A DNA stretch of 35,682 nt, taken from assembly GCA_041690675.1 (NCBI GenBank), contig JAWLGU010000049.1, forward strand, positions 1 to 35,682. Reading direction: 5' to 3'. The notes under the pieces were generated by a model, which saw nothing but the letters and a program-made list of their open reading frames with translations, was not told where the DNA came from and ran no database searches. Made by a program: the position numbers and the translations under genes. Positions 15,264 through 29,957 of this stretch are shown here, one piece after another. The number at the start of each line of letters is the position of its first letter. Position 1 is the first letter of the stretch. Origin of the DNA: UBA7803 sp041690675 (lineage in GTDB: Bacteria > Pseudomonadota > Gammaproteobacteria > Pseudomonadales > Azotimanducaceae).

Positions 15264-15610
15264 CAGTGCCCCCGGCCGGATGCGAGCTCCGTGGCGCCGC
15301 CACCCAGGCAGGGGGGCGACATGGGCGCGTTGCCGAACCGCTCGCGCCATTCGTCGGTGGTGTAGGTGTGAAGGGCCAGGGCGTGCACCGGCCCGGCCAG
15401 CTCCTCGGCCAGCGCCGCGTTCACCTGCCGGTGCCGGGCCACGGGCCGCTCACCGGCGAAGGCTTCGGCCACCAGCACCACCTTGAAGTGGGTCTCGGAG
15501 CCGGGCGGCACGTTGTGGCCCCCGCTCTCGTTCACCACCTCCAGGTGGGCGGGCTGGAAGCGCTCGGCCAGTTTCCGTTCGATGCGTTGCTGCACGGTCT
15601 GCTCTTTCAT
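15263..15610 (-). CDS. bolA: BolA-family protein
   Basis: This 115-residue BolA protein works with monothiol glutaredoxins in iron-sulfur cluster handling and affects cell shape and stress responses. It aligns with E. coli BolA along its whole length: RIERKLAERFQPAHLEVVNES, the HNVPPGSETHFKVVLV core, RHRQVNAALAEEL, VHALALHTYTTDEW, and the C-terminal SPPCLGG. The conserved His that takes part in Fe-S ligation with glutaredoxin is in the ALALHTYT segment. A perfect TATAAT lies only 7 bases before the ATG at 15610, so either the mRNA is leaderless or translation starts at the GTG at 15595, which follows AAAGAG. trhO follows with a one-base TGATG overlap. Confidence 0.94.
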   Translation of the reverse strand: MKEQTVQQRIERKLAERFQPAHLEVVNESGGHNVPPGSETHFKVVLVAEAFAGERPVARHRQVNAALAEELAGPVHALALHTYTTDEWRERFGNAPMSPPCLGGGATELASGRGH

Positions 15611-15617
15611 GCGGGGG

Positions 15618-15623
15618 ATTATA
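15618..15623 (-). promoter_or_regulatory. -10 element of a bolA promoter
   Basis: TATAAT on the minus strand, preceded by CGG. The only -35 candidate, CTGAAG at 15647-15642, is weak and falls in the 17-bp repeat. Only 7 bases separate this element from the bolA ATG. Confidence 0.5.
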
Positions 15624-15642
15624 CCGATAAGAGCGCCCCGCC

Positions 15643-15687
15643 TTCAGCGCGCCCAGCGCTTCAGCGCGCCCAGCGCTTCAGCGCGCC
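15643..15687. repeat. 17-bp tandem repeat (2.6 copies) at the tesA stop
   Basis: The unit TTCAGCGCGCCCAGCGC occurs at 15643-15659 and 15660-15676, with a partial third copy at 15677-15687. Each full unit can fold into a hairpin (AGCGC, 5-base loop, GCGCT). On the minus strand each copy carries TGA; the first is the tesA stop. As 17 is not a multiple of three, the three TGAs close all three reading frames. Confidence 0.9.
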
Positions 15688-16307
15688 TCGAGCAGCGGCT
15701 CGAGATGAGGCCACACGGTCTCCAGAAGCCGGCCTTGTGCCCCGGCGGTGGGGTGAACGCCGTCGGCCTGCATGAGCTCCGGCGAGAGGGCCACGCCCTC
15801 GAGCAGGAAGGGCACCAGCGCCACCCCCTGGGATTCCGCCACCTGGCGGTACACCGAGGCGAACGCCCGGGTATAGCGGGGGCCGTAGTTGGGCGGAATC
15901 TCCATGCCCACCAGCAGCACCCGGCTGCCGGCCTCCCTGGCCAGCTCCACCATGCGTGACAGGTTGTCGCGGATGCTCCCGGTGGGATAGCCGCGCAGGC
16001 CGTCGTTGCCGCCGAGCTCGAGGATCACCACCTCCGGGTCGTGCTCGTCCAGGGCGGCGGGCAGCCTCGCCAGGCCGCCGTCGGTGGTCTCGCCGCTGAC
16101 GCTGGCGTTCACCACCCGCCACGGCGCGTTCTCGGCCGCGAGCCGTCCCTCGAGCCGGCTCACCCAGCTCTCCTCGCGTTGAATACCGTACCCGGCGCTG
16201 ATACTGTCGCCGAACACCAGTATCGTCGCCTCCGCCGCCGCGGAGCCCGCGGCGGCGGGCCCGGGTCCGGCCAGGGTACCGGGGGCGGCGCCCACAGCGA
16301 TGATCAT
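15678..16307 (-). CDS. tesA: Acyl-CoA thioesterase I / lysophospholipase TesA (GDSL/SGNH)
   Basis: The 209-residue periplasmic hydrolase cleaves acyl-CoA, lysophospholipid and other esters. SGNH blocks are complete: LVFGDSISAGYGI with nucleophile S35, SGETTDGGLARLP, ELGGNDGLRGYP with the oxyanion Asn, and ADGVHPTAGAQ with the catalytic His. Residues 1-25 form an Ala-rich signal peptide, though it lacks basic residues when started at ATG 16307; an upstream GTG at 16325 does not fix this. GGGGGTG about 8 bases upstream supports 16307. The product length equals E. coli TesA (208). As in E. coli, it diverges from a ybbA/ybbP-like ABC pair. The stop lies in a 17-bp tandem repeat. Confidence 0.93.
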   Translation of the reverse strand: MIIAVGAAPGTLAGPGPAAAGSAAAEATILVFGDSISAGYGIQREESWVSRLEGRLAAENAPWRVVNASVSGETTDGGLARLPAALDEHDPEVVILELGGNDGLRGYPTGSIRDNLSRMVELAREAGSRVLLVGMEIPPNYGPRYTRAFASVYRQVAESQGVALVPFLLEGVALSPELMQADGVHPTAGAQGRLLETVWPHLEPLLEAR

Positions 16308-16383
16308 TGCGGCATACACCCCCACGCGGCGCGAACGGGTGTGGTGGGCCCGGCGTTGGCCGAGCCGGAGCAGGACCGACCTT

Positions 16384-17052
16384 ATGAATCCCGTGATTCG
16401 AGCTCGAGGTGTGAACAAGGTGGTTGCGACGGCCGAAGGCGAGCTGACCATCTTGGCGGGCGTGGATCTCGAAATCAATGCGGGGGAGACCGTGGCGGTG
16501 GTGGGGGCCTCCGGGTCGGGCAAGACCACTCTGCTCGGCATCCTGGCGGGCCTCGACTTGCCCACCGGCGGCACCGTCAGCCTGGTGGGGCAGGAGCTGA
16601 CTGCCCTGGACGAGGAGGCCCGCGCCCGGCTGCGCGGCGAGCAGGTGGGTTTCGTGTTTCAGACCTTTCAGCTCCTTGGCAGCCTCACGGCCCTGGAGAA
16701 CGTGATGCTGCCCGCGGAGCTCCACGGCGAGCCGGACGCCCGGGAGCAGGCGCGGCGGCTGCTGGAGAAGGTGGGCCTGGGCCGTCGCACGGGCCATTAC
16801 CCGCGTCAGCTCTCCGGGGGCGAGCAGCAGCGGGTGGCCATCGCCCGGGCTTTCGCCTGCCATCCCAACGTTCTGTTCGCCGACGAGCCGACGGGGAACC
16901 TGGACACGGTCACGGGCGCCCGCATCATCGACCTGCTCTTCGAGCTGAACGAGGAGTTCGCCACGACCCTGGTGCTGGTGACCCACGACGAGCGACTGGC
17001 CGAGCGTTGCCAGCGGGTGATCGTCATCGACGGCGGCAGGATCTGCGGGTGA
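16384..17052 (+). CDS. ABC transporter ATP-binding protein (YbbA/LolD-type)
   Basis: The 222-residue ATPase powers the permease encoded next to it. It has Walker A GASGSGKTT (residues 41-49), Q-loop FVFQTFQLLGSL, signature LSGGEQQRVAIARA, Walker B VLFADEPTGNLD and the switch His in LVTHDERLAERC. Sequence pattern and partner place it in the MacB/LolD/YbbA group, whose members usually perform mechanotransmission or lipid/lipoprotein extraction and not classical import. Its location opposite tesA matches E. coli ybbA. The start is ATG 16384 (MNPVIRARGV); the frame runs back to 16300 but that part crosses the tesA start region. The permease start overlaps its stop (GTGA). Confidence 0.93.
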   Translation: MNPVIRARGVNKVVATAEGELTILAGVDLEINAGETVAVVGASGSGKTTLLGILAGLDLPTGGTVSLVGQELTALDEEARARLRGEQVGFVFQTFQLLGSLTALENVMLPAELHGEPDAREQARRLLEKVGLGRRTGHYPRQLSGGEQQRVAIARAFACHPNVLFADEPTGNLDTVTGARIIDLLFELNEEFATTLVLVTHDERLAERCQRVIVIDGGRICG

Positions 17053-19547
17053 GGCTCTCGCTGGTGCTCAAGCTGGCCTGGCGGGATTGGCGCAGCGGCG
17101 AGCTGGCGCTGCTGCTCTCCGCCCTGCTGGTGGCCGTGGCCAGCGTCACCGCGGTGGCCCTGCTGGTGGACCGGCTGCAGCGGGCGCTGGTGTCCGAATC
17201 CGCCGAGTTCCTGGCAGCGGACCGCTACATCGGCAGCAGCCGGCCGATTCCCGAGGCGTTCCGCGAGCGGGCCCGGGCCGAGGGGCTCGACACCGCCGAT
17301 ACCCTGACCTTCTCTTCCATGGTGTTCGCCGGCGATGAGCGCAGCCAGCTCGCGGCGGTCAAGGCGGTCACCCCCGGCTACCCCCTGCGCGGCATGCTGG
17401 TGGTGGCGGACGAACCCTTTGCGGCGGGCCTGGCCACCAGCGCCCTGCCGGAGCCGGGCGAGGTGTGGCTCGATTCCCGCCTGTTCCCGGCTCTGGACGT
17501 GGCCATCGGCGACACGGTGGAGGTGGGTGTGGCGGCACTGACCGTGAGCCGGGTTCTGGTGGCGGAGCCGGACCGCGGCGGCAGCATGGTGGATTTCGGG
17601 CCGCGCCTGCTGATGCGCATGGAGGACGTGCCCCGCACCGAGGTGGTCCAGCCGGGCAGCCGGCTCTCTTACCGGCTGCTGCTGGCGGGGCCGGAGGAGG
17701 CCCTGGAGCGCCTGCGCGAGAGTCTGCCGCTGGAGCCCGGCTACCGCTGGCGCAGCATACGTGACAGCAGCCGTTCCATCGGCTCCGCCCTCGAGCGGGC
17801 GGAGAGCTTTCTGCTGCTGGGCGGGCTGCTGGGGGTGCTGCTGGCGGGCGTGGCCGTGGCGCTGTCGGCCCACCGCTACGCTCGGCGGCACTTCGATCAC
17901 GTGGCCATACTCAAGACCCTGGGTGCCACGCCGCGGCAGGTGCTCGGCGGCTTCATGGTCCTGCTGCTGGTGGTGGGGGCCGTGGCGGTGGCCCTGGGAC
18001 TGGTGCTCGGCAGTGGTCTGCATATCGGCATCGTCGCCGCGCTGGGTCGAGTGGTGCCGGTGAGCTTACCCTGGCCGACGCCGCGGCCGTTCCTGCTCGG
18101 CGCCGCCACGGGCTTCATCTGCGCGCTGGCGTTCGCCCTGCCGCCGCTCTTGCATCTGCACCGTGTGGAACCCATGCGGGTGATCCGCCGCGACCTGGGG
18201 GCGACGCCGCCGTCCCAGGTGGCGAGCTACGCCGCGGCGGCCGCGGGCAGCGTAGGGCTGCTGCTGTGGTACAGCAACAGCCTCTGGCTCACCGTCTGGA
18301 CGCTGATCTCCAGCGCCGCCGTGCTGACCGTCTTCGCCGTCCTCGGCCTGCTGCTGTTGCGGGGCGGACGGATGGTAGGGATGCAGGCGGGCAGCGGCTG
18401 GCGCCTGGCGCTGGCGGCGCTGCAGCGGCGCCGCCGGGAGAACGTGGCGCAGATCGTGATCTTCGGTCTGGCCATCATGCTGCTCTTGATCCTGGTGCTG
18501 CTGCGCACGGCGCTGCTCGAGCAGTGGCGCGCCCAGGTCCCTGAGAACGCCCCCAACCACTTCGTGCTGAACGTCACCCCGGGGCAGGTGGATGACCTGT
18601 CGGCCCTGCTCGCCCAGGTCACCGATCGCCCCGGCGAGCTGTATCCCATGGTCCGGGGCCGCATCGTCCGGGTGGGAGACGTGAACGCACGGGACTGGGA
18701 GGAGCGGCAGCAGGCGTCAGGCAGCGAGGCGGACGGTCCGGGGCTGCGCTCCGAGCGCAACCTCACCTGGACGAGCGAGCTGCCGGGCGACAACCGGGTG
18801 GTGGAGGGGCGCTGGTGGTCCCCGGGAGAGCGCCGGGCGCTGGCTTCTCTCGAGGAGGAGTACGCCCGGGAGCGCGGTCTCGCCGTGGGCCAGGAGCTCA
18901 CCTTCGATGTGGCCGGCCGCACGGTCACGGCTCGCATCGCCAACCTGCGGCGGGTGGACTGGGAGAGCATGCGGCCCAACTTCTTCATCATCTTCTCGCC
19001 GGGGGTGCTGGAGGATCATCCCGCCACCTACATGACGAGCTTCCACCTCGACCCCCACGAGAAGCCGTTCCTGAACCGGCTGCTCGCCGCCTACCCCACG
19101 GTCACCGTCATCGAGGTCGATGCCATCATCCGCCAAGTGCAGAGCATCATCGCCCGGGTGACCCAGGCGGTGGAACTGGTGCTGGGGCTGGTGATCGCCG
19201 CCGGCTGCCTGGTGCTGGTGGCGAGCGTCCAGGCCAGCCGGGACTCGCGGATGGCCGAGCACGCGCTCGTGCGCACGCTGGGCGGAACCCGGCGCCTCAT
19301 CGCCGGTTCCCTGGCGGCGGAATTCGCCTTGCTGGGCCTGTTCGCGGGCCTGGTGGCGGCAGTGGGCGCCGAGGTGACGGTGGCCGTGCTGCAGCGTCAG
19401 GTGTTCGAGCTGGAGGTGCAGCTGCACCCGTGGATATGGCTGCTCGGTCCGCTGACGGGCTCGGCGCTGGTGCTGGTCGTGGGGCTCCTCAGCACCCGCC
19501 GGTTGGTGTCGACTCCGCCCATGCTGGTGCTGCGCGGCCTGAGCTGA
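17049..19547 (+). CDS. FtsX-like ABC permease (YbbP-type)
   Basis: The 832-residue inner-membrane permease partners the preceding ATPase. The N-terminal helix (LALLLSALLVAVASVTAVALLV) is followed by a large periplasmic domain. A first FtsX core with three or four helices comes at about 265-390 and includes the coupling segment ILKTLGATPRQVL. Two more helices and a second periplasmic domain follow, and the second FtsX core (about 700-825) includes ALVRTLGGTRRLI. Ten helices and two FtsX cores are the YbbP/FetB-unlike architecture seen in large exporters. It has been linked to lipid or fatty-acid handling by its position beside tesA, which is inference. The start is GTG 17049, overlapping the ATPase stop as GTGA. 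Confidence 0.93.
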   Translation: MRLSLVLKLAWRDWRSGELALLLSALLVAVASVTAVALLVDRLQRALVSESAEFLAADRYIGSSRPIPEAFRERARAEGLDTADTLTFSSMVFAGDERSQLAAVKAVTPGYPLRGMLVVADEPFAAGLATSALPEPGEVWLDSRLFPALDVAIGDTVEVGVAALTVSRVLVAEPDRGGSMVDFGPRLLMRMEDVPRTEVVQPGSRLSYRLLLAGPEEALERLRESLPLEPGYRWRSIRDSSRSIGSALERAESFLLLGGLLGVLLAGVAVALSAHRYARRHFDHVAILKTLGATPRQVLGGFMVLLLVVGAVAVALGLVLGSGLHIGIVAALGRVVPVSLPWPTPRPFLLGAATGFICALAFALPPLLHLHRVEPMRVIRRDLGATPPSQVASYAAAAAGSVGLLLWYSNSLWLTVWTLISSAAVLTVFAVLGLLLLRGGRMVGMQAGSGWRLALAALQRRRRENVAQIVIFGLAIMLLLILVLLRTALLEQWRAQVPENAPNHFVLNVTPGQVDDLSALLAQVTDRPGELYPMVRGRIVRVGDVNARDWEERQQASGSEADGPGLRSERNLTWTSELPGDNRVVEGRWWSPGERRALASLEEEYARERGLAVGQELTFDVAGRTVTARIANLRRVDWESMRPNFFIIFSPGVLEDHPATYMTSFHLDPHEKPFLNRLLAAYPTVTVIEVDAIIRQVQSIIARVTQAVELVLGLVIAAGCLVLVASVQASRDSRMAEHALVRTLGGTRRLIAGSLAAEFALLGLFAGLVAAVGAEVTVAVLQRQVFELEVQLHPWIWLLGPLTGSALVLVVGLLSTRRLVSTPPMLVLRGLS

Positions 19548-19664
19548 CGGAATCCGTCCCCCGGCGCCGCCGTAACGCGAATTTGCGGAATCCGCGGCGT
19601 CTACTACCGTTAACGCACGGACCCTTCGTCGTTGAGAGCCGGTTACCCGTGACTCGTGAGCACC

Positions 19665-21386
19665 ATGTCCCGCTCGTCGGCCCAGGCTGACGGTGCCGAG
19701 CGGCCCCTGGCACCGCTGCGCGGCTTGGAGCAGTTGCTGTTCGAGCTGTCGCCGGGCGCCATGGTCATCAGCGACGGTGACGACTGCATCCTCGCCGTGA
19801 ACCCGGCCTATGCCCGCATGACCGGCTATCGCGCGGAGGAGGTGGTCGGCCAGCCCATCACCTTCAACCACGCCCGGCGCCGCAGCAATGCCTCGCAGAG
19901 CTCCATGGCCGAGGCGCTGGCTCGCCACGGCCGCTGGGAAGGGGAGCTGTGGCTGCAGAACCGCAACGGTGAGAGCTTCGCCGATCGGGTGACCCGGTTG
20001 CGACTGAACGGTCCCGGCGGCCAGCCGGCGGGCTACCTCACCGTGTCGGTGGACCGCATGAGCTCAGACGACGCCAAGCGTCTGATGCTCTGGCAGGCCC
20101 ACCACGACACCCTCACCAAGCTGCCCAACCGCAATCTGTTCCAGGAGCGCCTCGCGGCGCTGTTGTTGCGCAGCCACGAGCCTGGGTTCCGGGGCGCGCT
20201 CATCAGCATCGACCTGGACCGCTTCAAGATGGTGAACGACTCCGTCGGCTCCGCCCGCGCGGACTGGATCCTGATGGAAGTGGCCTACCGGATCGTCGTC
20301 TGCGTGGACGAGAGTCACACGGTGGCGCGGCTGGGCGGCGATCACTTCGTGGTGCTGATGAGCGACCTGGAGGACCACGCCGAGGCGGAGGCGCTGGGCC
20401 GTGAGATCCTGGCCGAGATTCACAAGCCGTTTCACCTGGATGGCCGGGAGCTGTTCATCACGGGCAGCGTGGGGGTGGCCCGCCTGCCCGAGGACGGCAG
20501 CCAGACGGGGGAACTGCTGCAGAAGGCGGATGCGGCACGGATCCGGGTGAAGGAGAGGGGCGGCAACGACCTGAGCTTCTTCGAGCCGGAGATGAACGCC
20601 CGCGCTCAGCGGCGCCTGGAACTGGAATCTGCCCTGCGCCGCGCCATCGCCGCCGATCAGCTCGAGCTCCACTACCAGCCGGTGGTGGACATGAAGCGCG
20701 GCACCGTGGCAAGCGCCGAGGCGCTGCTGCGCTGGTCCCATCCGGAGCTCGGCGCGGTGTCGCCGGCGGAGTTCGTACCCGTGGCGGAGGACATGGGCCT
20801 GATCGTCCAGATCGGCGAGTGGGTGCTGCGCCAGTGCCGGCTGCAGCTCGCTCGTTGGCGCGAGCTCGGCCTCCACGGGCTGCGCATCTCGCTGAACGTG
20901 AGCCCGGCGCAGCTGCGCCGGGAGGAAGACGTGCGCTCCCTGGTGAGCCTGCTGGAGACCCTGTCCGGCGAGGGCCTCATCCTGGAGCTGACGGAGACCG
21001 CGCTGATCGAGAACAGCGAGGGTGTGCAGCAGTTCCTGAAGGAAGCCCGGCGACTGGGTTGCCTGGTGGGGCTCGACGACTTCGGCACCGGCTTCTCGTC
21101 GCTGTCGTACCTGCGCAACTTCGAGTTCGACGTGCTGAAGATCGACAAGACCTTCATCGACGAGGGCTCCAACATCCGGGATTACGGGCTGGTGGCCTCC
21201 ATCGTCAGCATGGGCCGGATCCTCGGCATGCGGGTGGTGGCGGAAGGGGTAGAGACCGCGGATCAGGTCAAGCGGCTGCGGCAGATCGGTTGCGACTTCG
21301 TCCAGGGCTTCTACTTCTCGCGGCCGCTGCCCGCCGACGAGTTCTACCGCTTCGCCATCGAGGAGCGGGCGCGCATCGACCGCTGA
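19665..21386 (+). CDS. PAS-GGDEF-EAL protein, probable c-di-GMP phosphodiesterase with degenerate GGDEF
   Basis: About 573 residues, cytoplasmic. A PAS domain (about 20-130: LFELSPGAMVISDGDDCILAVNPAYARMTGY split over its first half) leads to a GGDEF domain and a C-terminal EAL domain. The GGDEF signature reads GGDHF, with His (H227) where the catalytic Glu should be. The inhibitory RxxD site reads DESH, and the usual NDSLGHxxGD segment reads NDSVGSARAD, so cyclase activity is very unlikely. The EAL domain keeps EALLRW (E352), LNVSP, ELTE, DDFGTG, KIDKTFI, AEGVET and QGFYFSRPL, the full set for metal binding and catalysis. It should hydrolyse c-di-GMP, perhaps under PAS control. A GTG at 19656 is an equally possible start. 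Confidence 0.93.
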   Translation: MSRSSAQADGAERPLAPLRGLEQLLFELSPGAMVISDGDDCILAVNPAYARMTGYRAEEVVGQPITFNHARRRSNASQSSMAEALARHGRWEGELWLQNRNGESFADRVTRLRLNGPGGQPAGYLTVSVDRMSSDDAKRLMLWQAHHDTLTKLPNRNLFQERLAALLLRSHEPGFRGALISIDLDRFKMVNDSVGSARADWILMEVAYRIVVCVDESHTVARLGGDHFVVLMSDLEDHAEAEALGREILAEIHKPFHLDGRELFITGSVGVARLPEDGSQTGELLQKADAARIRVKERGGNDLSFFEPEMNARAQRRLELESALRRAIAADQLELHYQPVVDMKRGTVASAEALLRWSHPELGAVSPAEFVPVAEDMGLIVQIGEWVLRQCRLQLARWRELGLHGLRISLNVSPAQLRREEDVRSLVSLLETLSGEGLILELTETALIENSEGVQQFLKEARRLGCLVGLDDFGTGFSSLSYLRNFEFDVLKIDKTFIDEGSNIRDYGLVASIVSMGRILGMRVVAEGVETADQVKRLRQIGCDFVQGFYFSRPLPADEFYRFAIEERARIDR

Positions 21387-21459
21387 GCCCGGCGGAGGCT
21401 GCGCCGGCCGCGGCCGAACCGTTACACTGTGCGGCCTCTCAGAATCGAGGTGCTTCGCG

Positions 21460-22303
21460 TTGTCGGTGCAGATCTATCCGGCGAGCCCGGACCCCCGCAA
21501 GGTCCGCTACGACCACAACAAGCTGCACAGGCGGCTGCGCCGCCAGGTGGGCCAAGCCATCGCCGATTTCGCCATGATCTCCGAGGGCGACCGGGTCATG
21601 GTGTGCCTGTCCGGCGGCAAGGATTCCTACGTGATGCTGGACATTCTGCGAAATCTCCAGCAGTCGGCGCCGGTGCGCTTCGACCTGGTGCCCGTGCATC
21701 TGGATCAGAAGCAGCCGGGTTACCCGGCGGACGTGATGCGCGACTATCTGGAAGCCCAGGGACTCGAGTACCAGATTCTCGAGGAGGACACCTTCAGCGT
21801 GGTCCAGGCGCTCACCCCCGAGGGCAAGACCACCTGTCCGGTCTGCTCGCGGCTGCGCCGGGGCATCCTCTACGCCTGCGCGGAGCGCATCGGCGCCACC
21901 CGCATCGCCCTCGGCCATCACCTGGACGATGCGGTGGAGACCCTGTTCCTGAACCTGTTCTACGGCGGGCGCCTCAAGTCCATGCCGCCGAAGCTCAAGA
22001 GCGACGACGGCCGTAACGTGGTGATCCGGCCGCTGTACTACTGCCGGGAGCGGGACGTGGCGCGCTGGGCCGAGCGCCGGCGGTTTCCCATCATTCCCTG
22101 CAACCTGTGCGGCTCCCAGGAGAACCTGCAGCGGCAGGTCATCAAGGGCATGCTGGCGGAGTGGGACCGGGCCGCGCCGGGCCGCGTGCGCAACATCGCG
22201 CGAGCCATGGCCCACGTGGTCCCCTCGCACCTGGCGGACCGGACCCTGTTCGATTTCGCCGGCCTCGACCGGGACGCGTCTGGGCTGCTGCCGCTGCTGG
22301 ACG

Positions 22304-22326
<23 letters not shown>
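21460..22326 (+). CDS. ttcA: tRNA 2-thiocytidine(32) synthetase TtcA
   Basis: The 288-residue enzyme thiolates cytidine 32 in a subset of tRNAs, using ATP and a [4Fe-4S] cluster. The PP-loop ATP site is CLSGGKDSYVML. The cluster cysteines are in TTCPVCSRLRRG, with a further CNLC pair in IPCNLCGSQENLQR. HHLDDAVETLFLNLFYGGRL is also typical. The start is TTG 21460, preceded by GAGGTG (21447-21452) with 7-base spacing; a GTG at 21466 is the alternative. It lies 73 bases after the EAL gene. Its last 23 bases overlap the end of the convergent giant kinase gene, so the two transcripts are complementary at their ends. Confidence 0.96.
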
Positions 22327-28840
<6,514 letters not shown>

Positions 28841-28843
28841 TCG

Positions 28844-28864
28844 GCGTCAGACTCAGCGTCAGAC
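28844..28864. repeat. 9-bp direct repeat at the response regulator stop
   Basis: GCGTCAGAC occurs at 28844-28852 and 28856-28864, a 12-base period. On the minus strand this puts three in-frame TGA codons (ending 28859, 28853 and 28847) just before the kinase start. It may be a small duplication or part of a translation-coupling spacer. Confidence 0.6.
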
Positions 28865-29566
28865 GACCTCGGGGGTGAACAGGTATCCGGTGCCGTGAAT
28901 GGTGGTGATGATTTTGGCAGTGGACGCCCGCTCCCCCAGCTTCTTGCGCAGCTGCCCCACGAGCACGTCGATGTACCGGTCGTCCGGGAACCATTCCCGG
29001 TTGCGGATCCGGTTCATGAGCTGATCCCGGTTCATGACCTCGCCGGCCCGCTCCATGAACGCCAGCAGGAGCTGGTACTCGCCCGCGGACAGGGTGGCCT
29101 TGGTGCCCTCCGGCGACGTCAGCTCGCGCTTGTTCAGGTCGAGCTGCCAGCCCTCGAAGTGGCGGATGTGATTCTTGCGCCGCTGGCGCTGCTGCATGTG
29201 CACCCGGCGGATGAGGTTGCGGGCTCGGGACAGCAGCTCCCGGGGGTCGAAGGGCTTGGTCACGTAGTCGTCGGCGCCGCTCTCGAGACCGAGGATCTTG
29301 TCGATCTGCTCCTGCTTGCTGGTGACCAGGATGATGCCGAGGTCCGACTGGGCTCGGATCTCGCGGGTCAGGGTCAGACCGTCCTTGCCGGGAAGCTTGA
29401 TGTCCAGCAGGACCAGGATCACGTCGCCTTCGAGCACGATGGGCAGCACCTCGTCGCCGGAGCCCGTGGAGCTGACCTTGAACCCCTCCTCCTCGAAGTA
29501 GGAGACCAGTTGTTCGCGTGTGATAGGCTCGTCTTCGACGACGAGAATGTGTTCCTGTTCGGCCAT
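28859..29566 (-). CDS. OmpR/PhoB-family response regulator, TorR-like
   Basis: The 235-residue DNA-binding regulator has a receiver domain with acidic pair E11/D12 in VVEDEP, phosphoacceptor D55 in VLLDIKLPG, a switch Thr/Ser in ILVTSK and K104 in DDYVTKPF. A winged-helix DNA-binding domain (about 135-232) follows, with LSAGEYQLLLAF, RDQLMNRI, RYIDVLVGQLRKKLG and IHGTGYLFTP. The receiver, especially the phrases TREQLVSYFEEEGF and IILVTSKQEQID, resembles TorR, the partner of the tripartite kinase TorS. This matters because the gene next downstream ends in the same histidine kinase-receiver-HPt arrangement. The ATG at 29566 is preceded by a 154-base gap shared with yheU, in which I find no clear promoter. 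Confidence 0.94.
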   Translation of the reverse strand: MAEQEHILVVEDEPITREQLVSYFEEEGFKVSSTGSGDEVLPIVLEGDVILVLLDIKLPGKDGLTLTREIRAQSDLGIILVTSKQEQIDKILGLESGADDYVTKPFDPRELLSRARNLIRRVHMQQRQRRKNHIRHFEGWQLDLNKRELTSPEGTKATLSAGEYQLLLAFMERAGEVMNRDQLMNRIRNREWFPDDRYIDVLVGQLRKKLGERASTAKIITTIHGTGYLFTPEVV

Positions 29567-29720
29567 GGTTCCCCGTCCTGTTGGAAACGTCGGTCGAGCG
29601 CACGTCCGGGCGCGACCGGAATGTCATGATGATCCTTATCGGGGAGAGTAACGCACCTCGCCGGAGCAAATTCAAGCCGGAGCCACCAGCTTGAGCGCTA
29701 CATCACGTAAACTTCGGGCC

Positions 29721-29957
29721 GTGATCAAGGTTCCCGTGCAGTCGCTGTCGGCCGAGGCCCTGCGGGGCGTGGTGGAGGCGTACGTGCTGCGTGAGGGCAC
29801 GGATTACGGCCATCGGGACTACTCGCTGGCCGAGAAGTGCAACTCGGTGGTGCGCCAGCTCACGGACGGCGAGGCGGAGATCTGGTTCGATCCCGAGACC
29901 GGGAGCGTGGACGTGCGTCCGGCGCGTTCGCGAATGAAACGAGGAGACGAGACTTGA
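29721..29957 (+). CDS. yheU: YheU-family protein (UPF0270)
   Basis: The 78-residue protein matches the UPF0270/YheU family: IKVPVQSLSAEALRGVVEAYVLREG, then TDYGHRDYSLAEKCNSV, and a C-terminal segment that ends in RMKRGDET. The function of the family is unknown. The GTG at 29721 is chosen because the family begins with a short hydrophobic I-x-x-P segment; the frame runs 10 codons farther upstream without family resemblance. It is the first gene of the plus-strand operon that leads into ccm. Its TGA overlaps the next start (TTGA), so coupling is likely. Confidence 0.88.
   Translation: MIKVPVQSLSAEALRGVVEAYVLREGTDYGHRDYSLAEKCNSVVRQLTDGEAEIWFDPETGSVDVRPARSRMKRGDET
29941..29946 (+). promoter_or_regulatory. 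Ribosome binding site for a TTG start
   Basis: GAGGAG stands 7 bases before TTG 29954, whose last bases form the yheU stop (TTGA). The alternative ATG at 29963 would be 16 bases away, so the site favours TTG. Confidence 0.6.

Noticed and set aside
15264..15350. Upstream extension of trhO inside bolA
   Set aside because: Lies within bolA and lacks family similarity; the TGATG overlap gives the natural start.
15661..16986. 441-codon minus-strand frame across tesA and the ABC ATPase
   Set aside because: Runs in a different frame over two well-supported genes on opposite strands; no domain.
19548..19664. Intrinsic terminator after the YbbP-like permease
   Set aside because: A CGCCGC/GCGGCG pairing can be drawn, but its loop is over 20 bases and no T-run follows.
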